Position numbers and translations under genes: made by a program | Part shown: positions 34,551-42,983 of the stretch, piece by piece | Layout of the letters: each line of letters begins with the position of its first letter | Position numbering within the stretch: position 1 is the first letter of the stretch | The notes under the pieces: model-generated | What the model was told of the DNA's origin: nothing | The model's database searches: none | Seen by the model: the letters and a program-made list of their open reading frames with translations, nothing else | Origin: Moorella thermoacetica | GTDB lineage: Bacteria > Bacillota > DSM-521 > Neomoorellales > Neomoorellaceae | NCBI RefSeq assembly: GCF_001267405.1 | Contig: NZ_CP012369.1 | Span: forward strand, 83,501-147,500 | Direction of reading: 5' to 3' | DNA length: 64,000 nt

Positions 34551-34556
34551 TATAAT
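34551..34556 (+). promoter_or_regulatory. Possible panB -10 element in a 276-base gap
   Basis: The gap 34310-34585 holds no convincing gene. TATAAT (34551-34556), 29 bases before the panB start, is the only recognisable signal, and its -35 partner is weak. An open frame crosses the gap but runs into panB. Confidence 0.4.
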
Positions 34557-34585
34557 GGCAATAGATGGATTGAGGGGGAATAAAG

Positions 34586-35395
34586 ATGGCGCAACGCTCC
34601 AGGGTAACCCTGCCCCAGCTCCAGGCCATGAAGGAGCGGGGCGAGAGGATTACCATGGTAACTGCCTACGACTACCCATCCTCTTTACTGGCCGATAGGG
34701 CCGGTATGGATATGATCCTGGTGGGGGATTCCCTGGGAATGGTAGTCCTGGGCTATTCAAGCACTGTACCTGTAACTATGGACGAGATGATCCACCACAC
34801 CAAAGCAGTGGTGCGGGCCAATCCTGCTGCCCTGGTGGTGGCCGATCTGCCCTTCCTATCCTACCAGACCAGCGTACCCGATGCCGTCTATAACGCCGGC
34901 CGGTTGATCAAGGAGGGCGGAGCCGACGCCGTAAAACTGGAAGGGGGACAGGCCGTGGTGCCTACGGTCCGGGCCATAGTGAACGCCGGAATCCCGGTTA
35001 TGGGACACCTGGGTCTGACACCCCAGTCGGCTGTCCAGCTGGGTGGTTTCCGGGTCCAGGGACGGAGCGAGGCCGAAGGGGAGAAGATTGCCGCCGATGC
35101 GGCTGCCCTGGTGGAGGCAGGGGTTTTTGCCCTGGTCCTGGAGTGTGTCCCGGCCGACCTGGCCCGCCGGATAACGGCCGCTTTACCGGTGCCGACCATC
35201 GGCATTGGCGCCGGGCCGGATTGTGACGGCCAGGTGCTTGTTTACCACGACCTCCTGGGCCTCTTTGACCGTTTTCGCCCCAAATTCGTCAAACAGTACG
35301 CCAATCTCGCTGAAGCGACAGTCGCCGCCCTGGAAAAATACCGGGACGAGGTGCGCCAGGGTAAATTCCCGGATCAGGAGCACAGCTTTAAGTAA
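34586..35395 (+). CDS. panB: Ketopantoate hydroxymethyltransferase
   Basis: PanB transfers a hydroxymethyl group from 5,10-methylene-THF to ketoisovalerate, the first step to pantothenate. The 269-residue barrel has ITMVTAYDYPSSLLADRAGM, ILVGDSLGMVVLGY and the metal-binding Asp and Glu residues (VVADLPF; VKLEGG). It is 17 kb from panC-panD and the probable ketopantoate reductase, so the pathway is split. It is followed closely by the cvpA-like gene. Confidence 0.96.
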   Translation: MAQRSRVTLPQLQAMKERGERITMVTAYDYPSSLLADRAGMDMILVGDSLGMVVLGYSSTVPVTMDEMIHHTKAVVRANPAALVVADLPFLSYQTSVPDAVYNAGRLIKEGGADAVKLEGGQAVVPTVRAIVNAGIPVMGHLGLTPQSAVQLGGFRVQGRSEAEGEKIAADAAALVEAGVFALVLECVPADLARRITAALPVPTIGIGAGPDCDGQVLVYHDLLGLFDRFRPKFVKQYANLAEATVAALEKYRDEVRQGKFPDQEHSFK

Positions 35396-35409
35396 AGGAT
35401 GGCCGCCCA

Positions 35410-36120
35410 GTGCTGAATTACCTGGACTTGATCCTGCTTATAATCCTGGCCCGGGGTGCCTGGCGGGGTTACCGCCTGGGCCTGGTGAACCTGCTGGCCG
35501 GGTGGATCAGCTACCTGGTGGCAGGCCTGGTGTCTGCCATTTACTCCCGGCCCCTGGCGGAAATTGTGAATCAAACCTGGCACCTAACCGGCCGCTGGGG
35601 CGGGGAACTGGCCTCCCGTCTACCTCTGCCTGGAGCGGTACTGAACCAGCCCCTGAGCACGCCGGCCATCCGGCAAACGGAGAGTTTTTTATCCGGCCTG
35701 CCCCTGCCGGGGCCGGTACAGCAAAACCTGCTGGGTGCCCTGGACAGGGCCTCCGGGGGAACCGTGGGCCAGGTACTGGCCGGGCAGATAGCCTTTCTGG
35801 GGCTGGAACTGCTGATCCTGGTAGTCCTTTTTTACGGCAGCTTTTTTCTCCTGCGGCATATTGCCCGGCGTTTTTCCCCGGGGACCAGAGGAACCGTGGA
35901 AATGGCTGACCGGGGGCTGGGGCTGCTCCTGGGTGTCCTGGGTCCGGCCTTCGGTCTGGCCCTGGCCATCGGCATCCTGCGTTCCCTCTTCACCATTCCG
36001 TCCATGACGGCAGCCCCCGTATTTCTACCCCTGGTTAGGCAACTGCATAGCTCCGGGGTAGCAGCCATACTGGGCGATTTTTATGATTGGCTGGCCACTT
36101 TACTGCATACCCTAATTTAG
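35410..36120 (+). CDS. CvpA-family membrane protein
   Basis: A 236-residue protein with four hydrophobic regions and the CvpA pattern: N-terminal YLDLILLIILARGAWRGYRL then GLVNLLAGWISYLVAGLVS, and a C-terminal MADRGLGLLLGVLGPAFGLA. CvpA-like proteins are linked to colicin V production and envelope stress in Gram-negatives, with unknown function in Firmicutes. GTG 35410 is 14 bases after panB, so the two are probably co-transcribed. Confidence 0.78.
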   Translation: MLNYLDLILLIILARGAWRGYRLGLVNLLAGWISYLVAGLVSAIYSRPLAEIVNQTWHLTGRWGGELASRLPLPGAVLNQPLSTPAIRQTESFLSGLPLPGPVQQNLLGALDRASGGTVGQVLAGQIAFLGLELLILVVLFYGSFFLLRHIARRFSPGTRGTVEMADRGLGLLLGVLGPAFGLALAIGILRSLFTIPSMTAAPVFLPLVRQLHSSGVAAILGDFYDWLATLLHTLI

Positions 36121-36190
36121 AAGCCGGCAGCCGGGAACCATAGGGTTTTGGCCAACCCCGTCCCGGCATTTAAAAGGAGGAATGGATAAA

Positions 36191-37621
36191 ATGGCTGAAA
36201 GAGAAGAAAGCAGGGGTAAGAAACTACAAAAAGAACTGGGTCTGCCCCGTAAGAGCGCCTGGGAGCGCCTGGAGCCAGGTACCAGGGAAAAGGTCTTTGC
36301 CTTTGCCGAGGGGTATAAGGGTTTCTTAAGCCGGGCCAAGACCGAGCGAGAGGCCATTCGGGCCGCTCTGGAGGCTGCCCGGGGTCACGGCTTTATCTCC
36401 CTGAACGATATTCCCTCCGGCCGGGGGTTGGATCCCGGCAGCCGCTTCTTTTTAACCTGGCGAGATAAGGTCATGCTCCTGGGGATAGCCGGTACTGCTC
36501 CCCTGGAAGAAGGGATCAGGCTGGTCGGGGCCCATGTCGACGCCCCGCGCCTGGACCTGAAACCCATGCCCCTGTATGAAAAGGACGGTCTGGCCATGTT
36601 TAAAACCCACTACTACGGGGGGATCAAGAAGTACCAGTGGACCGCCCTGCCCCTGGCCCTCCATGGCGTGATCATGCTCCGCGACGGTCGCCGGGTGGAA
36701 GTGGTAATCGGCGAAGACGCCGGCGATCCCATCTTTAGCGTCAGCGACCTCCTGCCCCACCTGGCCAAGGAGCAGATGAAAAAGAATATGGAAGAAGCCT
36801 TAAGCGGCGACGACCTGAACCTGGTGGTTGGCAGCTTGCCCTTTGAGGGTGAAGAAGAGCTCAAGGATAAGATCCGCCTGGCTATCCTCCAGCTCCTGAA
36901 CCAGCGTTACGGCCTGGTGGAAGAAGACTTCATCACCGCCGAACTGGAACTGGTACCGGCCGGTCCGGCGCGGGACCTGGGTCTGGATCGTTCCCTGGTA
37001 GGGGCCTACGGCCAGGACGACCGGGTGTGCGCTTATACCGCCCTGCAGGCCGTCCTGGAACTGGAGAACCCCGGCCATACAGCTCTGGTACTCCTGGTCG
37101 ATAAAGAAGAGATCGGCAGTACCGGCAACACCGGCGCCCACTCCCGCTTCCTGGAGTATGCCCTGACGGAGCTGGCGGCCCGTATGGGTTCGGCCAGTAT
37201 CGTCAATGTCGGCCGGATAATGGCCAATTCCCAGGCTATATCCGCCGACGTAACCGCCGGGGTGGATCCTACCTACGAAAATTACTTTGATATGTATAAC
37301 GCCTCTTTCCTGGGATACGGCGTAGTCCTCAATAAATACTCAGGCTCCCGGGGTAAATACGATGCCAATGATGCTAGCGCCGAGTTCATGGGCCGGTTAA
37401 GGGATATCTTTAACCACAACCGCGTCATCTGGCAGAGTGGCGAACTGGGTAAAGTAGACGCTGGCGGCGGGGGCACCATTGCCAAGTTCCTGGCCTATTT
37501 CGGCCTGGATGTCGCCGATTGCGGTCCGGCCCTCCTCTCCATGCACGCCCCCCTGGAGATCGCCAGCAAAGTAGATATCTATATGGCTTACCGGGCCTAT
37601 GGCGCCTTCCTTGCCAGTTAA
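36191..37621 (+). CDS. M18-family zinc aminopeptidase
   Basis: This cytosolic metallo-aminopeptidase releases N-terminal residues, typically acidic or neutral ones. The 476-residue product shows the zinc-binding set: VGAHVDAPRLDLKP (His, Asp), VDKEEIGSTGNTGAHSR (catalytic Glu pair), and a C-terminal LLSMHAPLEIASKVD (His). ATG 36191 lies ten bases past AAGGAGG; the in-frame ATG 36182 is too close. A terminator follows at 37677. Confidence 0.92.
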   Translation: MAEREESRGKKLQKELGLPRKSAWERLEPGTREKVFAFAEGYKGFLSRAKTEREAIRAALEAARGHGFISLNDIPSGRGLDPGSRFFLTWRDKVMLLGIAGTAPLEEGIRLVGAHVDAPRLDLKPMPLYEKDGLAMFKTHYYGGIKKYQWTALPLALHGVIMLRDGRRVEVVIGEDAGDPIFSVSDLLPHLAKEQMKKNMEEALSGDDLNLVVGSLPFEGEEELKDKIRLAILQLLNQRYGLVEEDFITAELELVPAGPARDLGLDRSLVGAYGQDDRVCAYTALQAVLELENPGHTALVLLVDKEEIGSTGNTGAHSRFLEYALTELAARMGSASIVNVGRIMANSQAISADVTAGVDPTYENYFDMYNASFLGYGVVLNKYSGSRGKYDANDASAEFMGRLRDIFNHNRVIWQSGELGKVDAGGGGTIAKFLAYFGLDVADCGPALLSMHAPLEIASKVDIYMAYRAYGAFLAS

Positions 37622-37676
37622 AAGGTTCAGCAGGAAAACCGACTATCCCTGTAGAAAACTTAATAAAAATAAAAGC

Positions 37677-37715
37677 AGCACCTCATAGGCGCTCTGCGCC
37701 AGGTGCTTTTCTTTT
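37677..37715 (+). terminator. Terminator after the M18 aminopeptidase gene
   Basis: AGCACCT/AGGTGCT outer stem (37677-37683 and 37701-37707), with an inner GGCG-CTCT-GCGC hairpin, followed by TTTCTTTT. Confidence 0.75.
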
Positions 37716-37733
37716 AGAAAGGGGTTGGCGGAA

Positions 37734-38315
37734 GTGGAAAAGGTTGTCGACGCCCGGGGCCTGGCCTGTCCCCAGCCGGTTATCCAGACCAAAAAGGCCA
37801 TGGAATCTCTAGGGCCAGAAACCGAGCTGGTGACCATTGTTGATAACGAAGTAGCCAGGGATAATGTCCTGAAACTGGCCCGGAGCATGGCTTGGGAGGC
37901 TGAGGTTAAGGAACAAGGGAGTGACTACTACATCCGGATCCGCAAAGGAGCCATGCCCACGACGGGGGTGTCTTTAACTGCCGGCCAGGTGTTACTGGTC
38001 GGTTCCGCTACCCTGGGCCGCGGTTCCGAAGAACTGGGCAGCATCCTTATGCGCAACTTCTTCTACAGCCTGAGTGAAGCAGAGGTGCTGCCCCGCCGGG
38101 TGCTCTTTTTCAACAGCGGGGTTCAGCTCTGCTGCCAGGGCTCACCCGTCCTGGACAGCCTCCTGGCCCTGGAGCAAAAGGGAGTGGAGCTCCTGGCCTG
38201 CGGTACCTGCCTGGACTACTATCACCTCAAGGATAAACTCTGTGTCGGTAGCGTTACCAATATGTACACCATTGTCGAGCACCTGATGGCAGCGGAGAAG
38301 GTAATTTCCCTGTGA
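37734..38315 (+). CDS. yedF: Selenium-metabolism YedF-type protein (TusA plus DsrE-like)
   Basis: A two-domain protein of 193 residues. A TusA-like sulfur-carrier domain lies at residues 1-70, with the thiol motif DARGLACPQPVIQTKKAMES. It is followed by a DsrE-like domain (VLLVGSATLGRGSEELGSIL, VLFFNSGVQLCC, ELLACGTCLDYY). YedF proteins co-occur with selenium use, and acetogens such as Moorella have a selenium-dependent formate dehydrogenase. GTG 37734 is spaced nine bases from AAAGGGG, whereas TTG 37725 abuts it. Confidence 0.88.
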   Translation: MEKVVDARGLACPQPVIQTKKAMESLGPETELVTIVDNEVARDNVLKLARSMAWEAEVKEQGSDYYIRIRKGAMPTTGVSLTAGQVLLVGSATLGRGSEELGSILMRNFFYSLSEAEVLPRRVLFFNSGVQLCCQGSPVLDSLLALEQKGVELLACGTCLDYYHLKDKLCVGSVTNMYTIVEHLMAAEKVISL

Positions 38316-38328
38316 GGGGGGATTCCCC

Positions 38329-39189
38329 TTGTTGTGGCCGGGCTGGCGCCGCCGGGACCGGCAGCACCTGATAACAGACCTGGAGCAATGCCGGGGTAGA
38401 ATAGGCCGGGGCTTGCGCCGTCAACTCTCACTGCTGGACCCCCTGGAGCTGGCCCCTTTGCTAATCGCTGCCTGGCCCCGGCTGGGGCCGGATATCCGGA
38501 GCCAGCTGGTATCCCTGGCAGAAGAAGAGGGGTTTGTTGACCGCTGGCTGGAGCTCCTGGCCCGGGGCCGGGCCGGGGCCAGGGTTACGGCGGCTACCAT
38601 CCTGGGCGAGATGGAGGTGGGGCGGGCCCTGGGACCCCTCCTCGAGGCCCTGGGGGAGAGGGAAGAGGGTGTCCAGCTGGCGGCAACGGCAGCCCTGATC
38701 CGCCTGCGGGACCCACGTTGCCTGGAACCCCTGCTGGCAGCCCTGGCGGAACCCCGGCGCTGGCCGCCGGCCAGGGTGGCCGAAATACTGCTGGCCCTGG
38801 GCCCGGTGAGTATCCCGCCCCTGCTGGCGCTCCTGAAACAGAGTGCGCCGGAACTGGCGGTCCGGGTGATAGCCATCCTGGGATTATTTAAAGACCCCCG
38901 GACCCTCCCGGACCTTGAAGATTGCCTGCAAAGGGGCCCGGCACCGGTCCGGGAAGCGGCGGCCCGGGCCCTGGGTGAGATGGGCCTGGCACGGGCCGCT
39001 CCACTCCTGCAACTGGCCCTGGCGGATCCGGAGGCCGGGGTAAGGGCAGCGGCGGCCCGGGCCCTGGGACGACTGAAATACCGGCAAGCTAGAAAACAAC
39101 TCCAGGCCTGCCTGGACGACGGGGCCTGGGAAGTCCGGGCCGCAGCGGCGGCAGCCCTGCAGGAAGTCGCTGCCGCCAGGGAGATTTGA
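38329..39189 (+). CDS. HEAT-repeat protein
   Basis: A 286-residue all-helical protein built from about six HEAT/PBS-lyase-type repeats. Examples are VTAATILGEMEVGRALGPLL, LAATAALIRLRDPRCLEPLL, VREAAARALGEMGLARAAPL and VRAAAARALGRLKYRQARKQ. Such solenoids bind proteins or serve in phycobilin-lyase-like roles, and no enzymatic motif is visible. The TTG start follows GAGGGGG. It lies 13 bases after yedF, so it probably shares its transcript. Confidence 0.85.
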   Translation: MLWPGWRRRDRQHLITDLEQCRGRIGRGLRRQLSLLDPLELAPLLIAAWPRLGPDIRSQLVSLAEEEGFVDRWLELLARGRAGARVTAATILGEMEVGRALGPLLEALGEREEGVQLAATAALIRLRDPRCLEPLLAALAEPRRWPPARVAEILLALGPVSIPPLLALLKQSAPELAVRVIAILGLFKDPRTLPDLEDCLQRGPAPVREAAARALGEMGLARAAPLLQLALADPEAGVRAAAARALGRLKYRQARKQLQACLDDGAWEVRAAAAAALQEVAAAREI

Positions 39190-39250
39190 AAATTTGAGCT
39201 TCTATGTTTTGCAGCGAGGGAATAGAAGGTTTTCGGAGGAAAACTGCAGC

Positions 39251-39436
39251 ATGGATTTTCACATAGGTGATATCGTCCAGACCAAAAAAACCCACCCCTG
39301 CGGCAGCGACCGGTGGGAAATCCTCCGGGTGGGGATGGATTTTCGCCTGCGCTGCCTGGGGTGCGGCCGGTTAATCCTCATACCCCGGGTAAAGGCGGAA
39401 AAGAGTATCAAGAAGGTTTTGCCTAAGCCATCTTGA
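39251..39436 (+). CDS. DUF951 (YyzM-like) small protein
   Basis: A 61-residue protein that matches the DUF951 family: FHIGDIVQTKKTHPCGSDRW, then RLRCLGCGRLILIPR. It carries three cysteines (one near HPCG, a CLGC pair), possibly metal-binding. Bacillus yyzM lies close to rpsF as well. The start lies behind TTTTCGGAGGAAAA, which resembles the 3' end of the intergenic repeat family described at 41.0, 59.2 and 60.3 kb. It ends by overlapping the opposing gene by 14 bases. Confidence 0.85.
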   Translation: MDFHIGDIVQTKKTHPCGSDRWEILRVGMDFRLRCLGCGRLILIPRVKAEKSIKKVLPKPS

Positions 39437-39932
39437 GGAGCGTAAGGATTTGCAGGGCCTTCCGGGGGGCGCTCGCCTGCCGGTCATAGAGGTATTGTAA
39501 ATAGTTAAGGTTGAGGAGCCGCTGGCGGCACTCGGTGATGCTGGGGATATCACCGGGCTTGATAATCACCGAAGCGCAGGAACGGGCCCTGGCAGCCTCC
39601 AGGTAACTCCCCAGCAAAACTGGCCGGCCGGTGGCCGCCTCGATGGCCCTGGCGTGGCTGGCGGCTGTGGGGCAGTGATTGTTAAAGAAGAGGCAGGAAG
39701 GGAAAACAAAGCAGTCGACCCTGTCGTGGGCGATCATCCTGCGGGCCAGTGCCAGGCGACCGGTTCCCGGGCAACCCGGGCAGGGTTGCATGGCTACAAT
39801 ATTTGCTCCCTCCAGCTCGCCCAGGGGTCCTTGATGCTTTTCCCGGGCCAGGAAGCAGAGGATGTGGGCTTGATAACCGGGACAACCCTTCTTCCAGTAA
39901 TCTCGACAAGCAATAATACCAACGCGTAACAT
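39423..39932 (-). CDS. CGGC-like cysteine-motif protein
   Basis: A 169-residue protein. The pattern resembles CGGC-domain proteins, which are putative metal-binding proteins: MLRVGIIACRDYWKKGCPGY, then NIVAMQPCPGCPGTGRLALA, and CFVFPSCLFFNNHCP. Here the signature reads CPGC instead of CGGC. Nine cysteines are spread over the chain. ATG 39932 follows AAAGGAG; an upstream ATG at 39992 has no ribosome-binding site. The function is unknown. It is transcribed against DUF951 and away from rpsF. Confidence 0.6.
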   Translation of the reverse strand: MLRVGIIACRDYWKKGCPGYQAHILCFLAREKHQGPLGELEGANIVAMQPCPGCPGTGRLALARRMIAHDRVDCFVFPSCLFFNNHCPTAASHARAIEAATGRPVLLGSYLEAARARSCASVIIKPGDIPSITECRQRLLNLNYLQYLYDRQASAPRKALQILTLLKMA

Positions 39933-39953
39933 TTTAAGAGAACTCCTTTTTAC

Positions 39954-39967
39954 AATTGTTGACAATT
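39954..39967. promoter_or_regulatory. Short palindrome between divergent genes
   Basis: AATTGT-TG-ACAATT, a perfect six-base inverted repeat 22 bases before the minus-strand start at 39932. It could be an operator for that gene. Confidence 0.3.
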
Positions 39968-40102
39968 TATGTTTTATGCAGCTTATTTTCACAACAAGAG
40001 TAGTTTAGCACATCTAACCCAAAAATCATGTCGGAATTTGCCAGTAACCCAACTTAATAATTTTACGAAATATAAAGGAGAGCTAATACGCCTTACAAAA
40101 CC

Positions 40103-40131
40103 TTGCCCCTGGGAATCAAGTATGATATAAT
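40103..40131 (+). promoter_or_regulatory. rpsF promoter
   Basis: TTGCCC (40103-40108) and TATAAT (40126-40131) with a 17-base spacer. The leader of about 65 bases contains an ACCGGAA motif and a CCACT/AGTGG hairpin, which may correspond to the S6:S18 autoregulatory leader known from other bacteria. I could not confirm the fold. Confidence 0.6.
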
Positions 40132-40201
40132 CAACCGGAAAAGCTTCCCTGCTCCACTACGAAGTGGGGCCATAAGTCCAGAGGGAGGAGGTGCTCCAGC
40201 G

Positions 40202-40498
40202 ATGCGTAATTACGAAGTCGTCTTTGTAATTAGGCCCGACCTGGAAGCCGAAGCCACCACAGCAGTGGTAGAGAAATTTACCCAGCTGATCACCGACCAG
40301 GGTGGCCAGGTTACCAGGGTCGACCAATGGGGTAAAAAGCGGATGGCCTATGAAGTGCGCAAGTACCGGGAAGGTTATTACGTCCTGGTCGAGTTCAAAG
40401 GCACACCGGCCGTCGCCCAAGAATTAGAACGGGTGCTAAAAATTAGCGACGACGTTATTCGTTACCTCATTACACGCCTGGAAGAAGAGGCCAGCTAA
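40202..40498 (+). CDS. rpsF: 30S ribosomal protein S6
   Basis: S6 binds S18 and 16S rRNA in the platform of the small subunit. The product has 98 residues. [40 protein letters not shown] and [14 protein letters not shown] are typical. ATG 40202 follows GGGAGGAGG. It begins the conserved rpsF-ssb-rpsR unit. Confidence 0.97.
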   Translation: MRNYEVVFVIRPDLEAEATTAVVEKFTQLITDQGGQVTRVDQWGKKRMAYEVRKYREGYYVLVEFKGTPAVAQELERVLKISDDVIRYLITRLEEEAS

Positions 40499-40521
40499 AG
40501 AACAAAGGCGGTGGGAGAAGG

Positions 40522-40986
40522 ATGTTAAACCGGGTAATTCTAATCGGCCGCCTCACCCGTGACCCCGAGCTGCGTTATACAGCCAGCGGTGTAGCCATGA
40601 CTACCTTTACCCTGGCGGTAGACCGTAATTTTGTCAACCAGCAGGGGGAACGGGGTACTGACTTCATCCGGATTACCGTCTGGCGCAAGCTGGCCGAAAC
40701 CTGCGCCAACCACCTGGGCAAGGGTCGCCTGGTGGCCGTCGACGGCCGCCTGCAGACGCGTACCTACGAAACCCCCGACGGCCAGAAACGTTCTGTAACG
40801 GACGTGGTAGCCGAGGATGTCCGTTTCCTGGACTGGCCCAAAGAAGGCCGGGGACCGGCTGGCAGTGGTCCGGTTGCTGGTCCGGGGACAGGTGGCGGTA
40901 TGGAGACGGCCGGGAGCGGTTTCAACCAGGATTTCAGTGATCTTGGCACCGAGGTGGAAATAGGAGAAGACGATCTCCCCTTTTAG
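40522..40986 (+). CDS. ssb: Single-stranded DNA-binding protein
   Basis: SSB coats single-stranded DNA in replication and repair. The 154-residue product has the OB-fold at residues 1-108 ([60 protein letters not shown]). A Gly/Pro-rich linker follows, then the acidic protein-interaction tip IGEDDLPF. It lies 23 bases after rpsF. The normally adjacent rpsR is pushed 235 bases away by an intergenic element. Confidence 0.97.
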   Translation: MLNRVILIGRLTRDPELRYTASGVAMTTFTLAVDRNFVNQQGERGTDFIRITVWRKLAETCANHLGKGRLVAVDGRLQTRTYETPDGQKRSVTDVVAEDVRFLDWPKEGRGPAGSGPVAGPGTGGGMETAGSGFNQDFSDLGTEVEIGEDDLPF

Positions 40987-40989
40987 GAG

Positions 40990-41185
40990 CATTTTCGGAA
41001 GAGCCCCTCATGGAGGCTGGCGCCTAGGCGCCTCCGCCATAAACAAGGAAATCCAGGCTAAAGCAAGGGGCTGGAGGGTACAGACGGAGGGCGAATTGGT
41101 TCGAGGCAAGGAAAGCCAACCAATAAAGGCCTGATTTGGGAGAACCCTATTTTCGGAGAAGCCTTCCGGGGCGGTCCGGTTACCG
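40990..41185 (+). repeat. Intergenic repeat-family copy A (before rpsR)
   Basis: Non-coding element in the ssb-rpsR gap. Its 5' part, AGCCCCTCATGGAGGCTGGC (41002-41021), is shared with copy B (60293-60312, one mismatch). Its middle, AAGCAAGGGGCTGGAGGGTA (41061-41080) with TTCGAGGC (41100-41107), is shared with copy C (59246-59265, 59286-59293). Its 3' end, CTATTTTCGGAG, is shared with copies B and C and ends shortly before the next gene. Roughly 195 bases. Confidence 0.6.
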
Positions 41186-41221
41186 CCGCCGGTGAAAAGG
41201 TGAAAAAGGAGTGCAAAAGGT

Positions 41222-41449
41222 TTGCGACGTGATAAGAAACGTTCCCGGAAGCGGGTGTGCAGCTTCTGTGTCGATAAAATAGAACAGGTCGATTACAAAG
41301 ATGTCAACCGCCTCCGCCGGTATATCAGCGAAAGGGGTAAGATTTTACCCCGCCGTATCTCCGGCAACTGTGCCCACCACCAGCGTCAGCTGACGAGGGC
41401 CATTAAACGTGCCCGGGCCCTGGCCCTGTTGCCGTATACGGCCGAATAA
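41222..41449 (+). CDS. rpsR: 30S ribosomal protein S18
   Basis: S18 is the partner of S6. The 75-residue product has [20 protein letters not shown] and [25 protein letters not shown] pair and NCAHH form a zinc-ribbon-like Cys/His set retained in some bacterial S18 proteins. The TTG start is preceded by AAGGAG 11 bases upstream. Confidence 0.97.
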   Translation: MRRDKKRSRKRVCSFCVDKIEQVDYKDVNRLRRYISERGKILPRRISGNCAHHQRQLTRAIKRARALALLPYTAE

Positions 41450-41519
41450 TTAAAAGGATTTAAGGAGGGAGGATAATAACTCCCTCTTTTCACTATTCTT
41501 GAGCTGAAACGGAGGTACG

Positions 41520-42521
41520 ATGGGTGGGAGATTTATGGCAGAAGGCAGGGTAACGGCTCTGGCGGAGGGGGCTTTAATGGCCGCCCTGACGGTTGTTCTG
41601 GTCTTGACCGGCTACTTTATCCCGCCGCTACAGCTATTGACCAATATCATCTGGACAGTGCCCATTGTCGTCCTCATTGTCCGCCAGAACCTGCGCCTGG
41701 GGGTAATGGCCACCTTTATTGCCGGGGTGGTAATCGCCCTCTTTACCGGGCCCCTGAACGCCACCCTCCTCTTCGTCCAGTTTGCCGCCCTGGGGCTGGT
41801 CTACGGCTACCTGTTTAAAATCAAGGCCGGGGCCGGGCGCACGATCGTCATCGGAGCCCTGGTTGCCCTTTTATCCCTGCTTCTGACCCTGGCCCTGACC
41901 TTCAAACTGACGGGCCTGCCGGTGGGAGGCCTGATCCAGGAGTTCGAGGGTACGGTCAATTATGCCATGGAATTCTACCGCCGGGCGGGGATCCTGGATC
42001 ACCTGGCCGGCCAGGGGTTGACCCCGGATCAGATTCAGGCCAGCCTCCAGGGCATGATCAACCTGTTAAAGCTCTTATTACCGGGTATTCTCATGACGGC
42101 CTCCCTGCTGGCGGCCTTTGCCAACTACCTGGTAGCTGAAAAAGTCCTGCAGCGTCTGGGCCTGAAAGCAGCGGGGCTTCCTCCCTTTCGCTACTGGCAG
42201 TTGCCCTGGTACGCCGTATGGGGGGTCATTGCAGGCCTGGCCCTGTGGCAACTGGGCGATTACTATCACCTGGCCCTGGCCAGCAGGGTGGGGGTAAACA
42301 TTCTTTATGTTTATCTGCCCTTGCTGGCAGGTAATGGCCTGGCGGCAGTAACCTTTATCTTCTATCACCTGCGCCTGGCCCCCTTTTTCAAGGCGGTCCT
42401 GGTCCTTGTCGCCTTGATGTACTTTCCCGTGGCCCTGGTCTCCCTGGTAACCCTGGGGCTATTTGAACCCTTTTTCGGTTTCCGACGGCACCTCAGGCCG
42501 CCGGCAGATAAAGGAGAGTGA
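41520..42521 (+). CDS. yybS: YybS-family (DUF2232) membrane protein
   Basis: A 333-residue protein with about eight hydrophobic helices. The N-terminal part (TALAEGALMAALTVVLVLTG, and LTNIIWTVPIVVLIVRQNLR) and the position between rpsR and rplI are those of Bacillus YybS. The role is unknown. ECF-transporter S-component-like topology has been proposed for the family, which is inference here. The ATG lies five bases after CGGAGGT. Confidence 0.85.
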   Translation: MGGRFMAEGRVTALAEGALMAALTVVLVLTGYFIPPLQLLTNIIWTVPIVVLIVRQNLRLGVMATFIAGVVIALFTGPLNATLLFVQFAALGLVYGYLFKIKAGAGRTIVIGALVALLSLLLTLALTFKLTGLPVGGLIQEFEGTVNYAMEFYRRAGILDHLAGQGLTPDQIQASLQGMINLLKLLLPGILMTASLLAAFANYLVAEKVLQRLGLKAAGLPPFRYWQLPWYAVWGVIAGLALWQLGDYYHLALASRVGVNILYVYLPLLAGNGLAAVTFIFYHLRLAPFFKAVLVLVALMYFPVALVSLVTLGLFEPFFGFRRHLRPPADKGE

Positions 42522-42526
42522 GACCC

Positions 42527-42979
42527 ATGAAGGTTATTTTGACCGCCGACGTCGCGAAACTTGGCAACCGGGGTACCCTGGTGGAGGTTTCCGAGGGTTA
42601 CGCCCGTAATTACCTCCTCCCCCGGGGTCTGGCCGTGGAAGCCACTGCCGGGCGCCTTAAAGAATTAGATCTGGAAAAGAAACGCCGGGAGAAGAAGGAA
42701 AACCAGGAATTGGAGAACGCCCGGCGCCAGGCTGCCCGCCTGGACGGCGCTGTAGTAAAGATTACCACGCGGGCTGGAGAGACGGGCAAGCTTTTTGGTT
42801 CGGTTACCAATAAAGAAATAGCCGAGGCAATTAAAAACACTTTTCAGATCTCCCTTGACCGGCGTAAAATAGATCTCAAAGAACCCATTAAAGCCCTGGG
42901 GAGTTATGAAGTCACCTTGAAGCTCCATCCAACTGTCCAGGCGCACCTGCGGGTCCAGGTGGTGGCGGAGGGGAGTTAA
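42527..42979 (+). CDS. rplI: 50S ribosomal protein L9
   Basis: L9 is an elongated two-domain protein near L1 that influences frame maintenance. The product has 150 residues. The N-domain MKVILTADVAKLGNRGTLVE, then YARNYLLPRGLA, connects by a long charged helix to the C-domain (LGSYEVTLKLHPTVQAHLRV). ATG 42527 follows AAGGAGAG, five bases after yybS ends. Confidence 0.98.
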   Translation: MKVILTADVAKLGNRGTLVEVSEGYARNYLLPRGLAVEATAGRLKELDLEKKRREKKENQELENARRQAARLDGAVVKITTRAGETGKLFGSVTNKEIAEAIKNTFQISLDRRKIDLKEPIKALGSYEVTLKLHPTVQAHLRVQVVAEGS

Positions 42980-42983
42980 AGAT

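Noticed and set aside
34423..34698. Open frame between UPF0756 and panB
   Set aside because: It runs far into panB in another frame, has no ribosome-binding site and shows no recognisable protein features.
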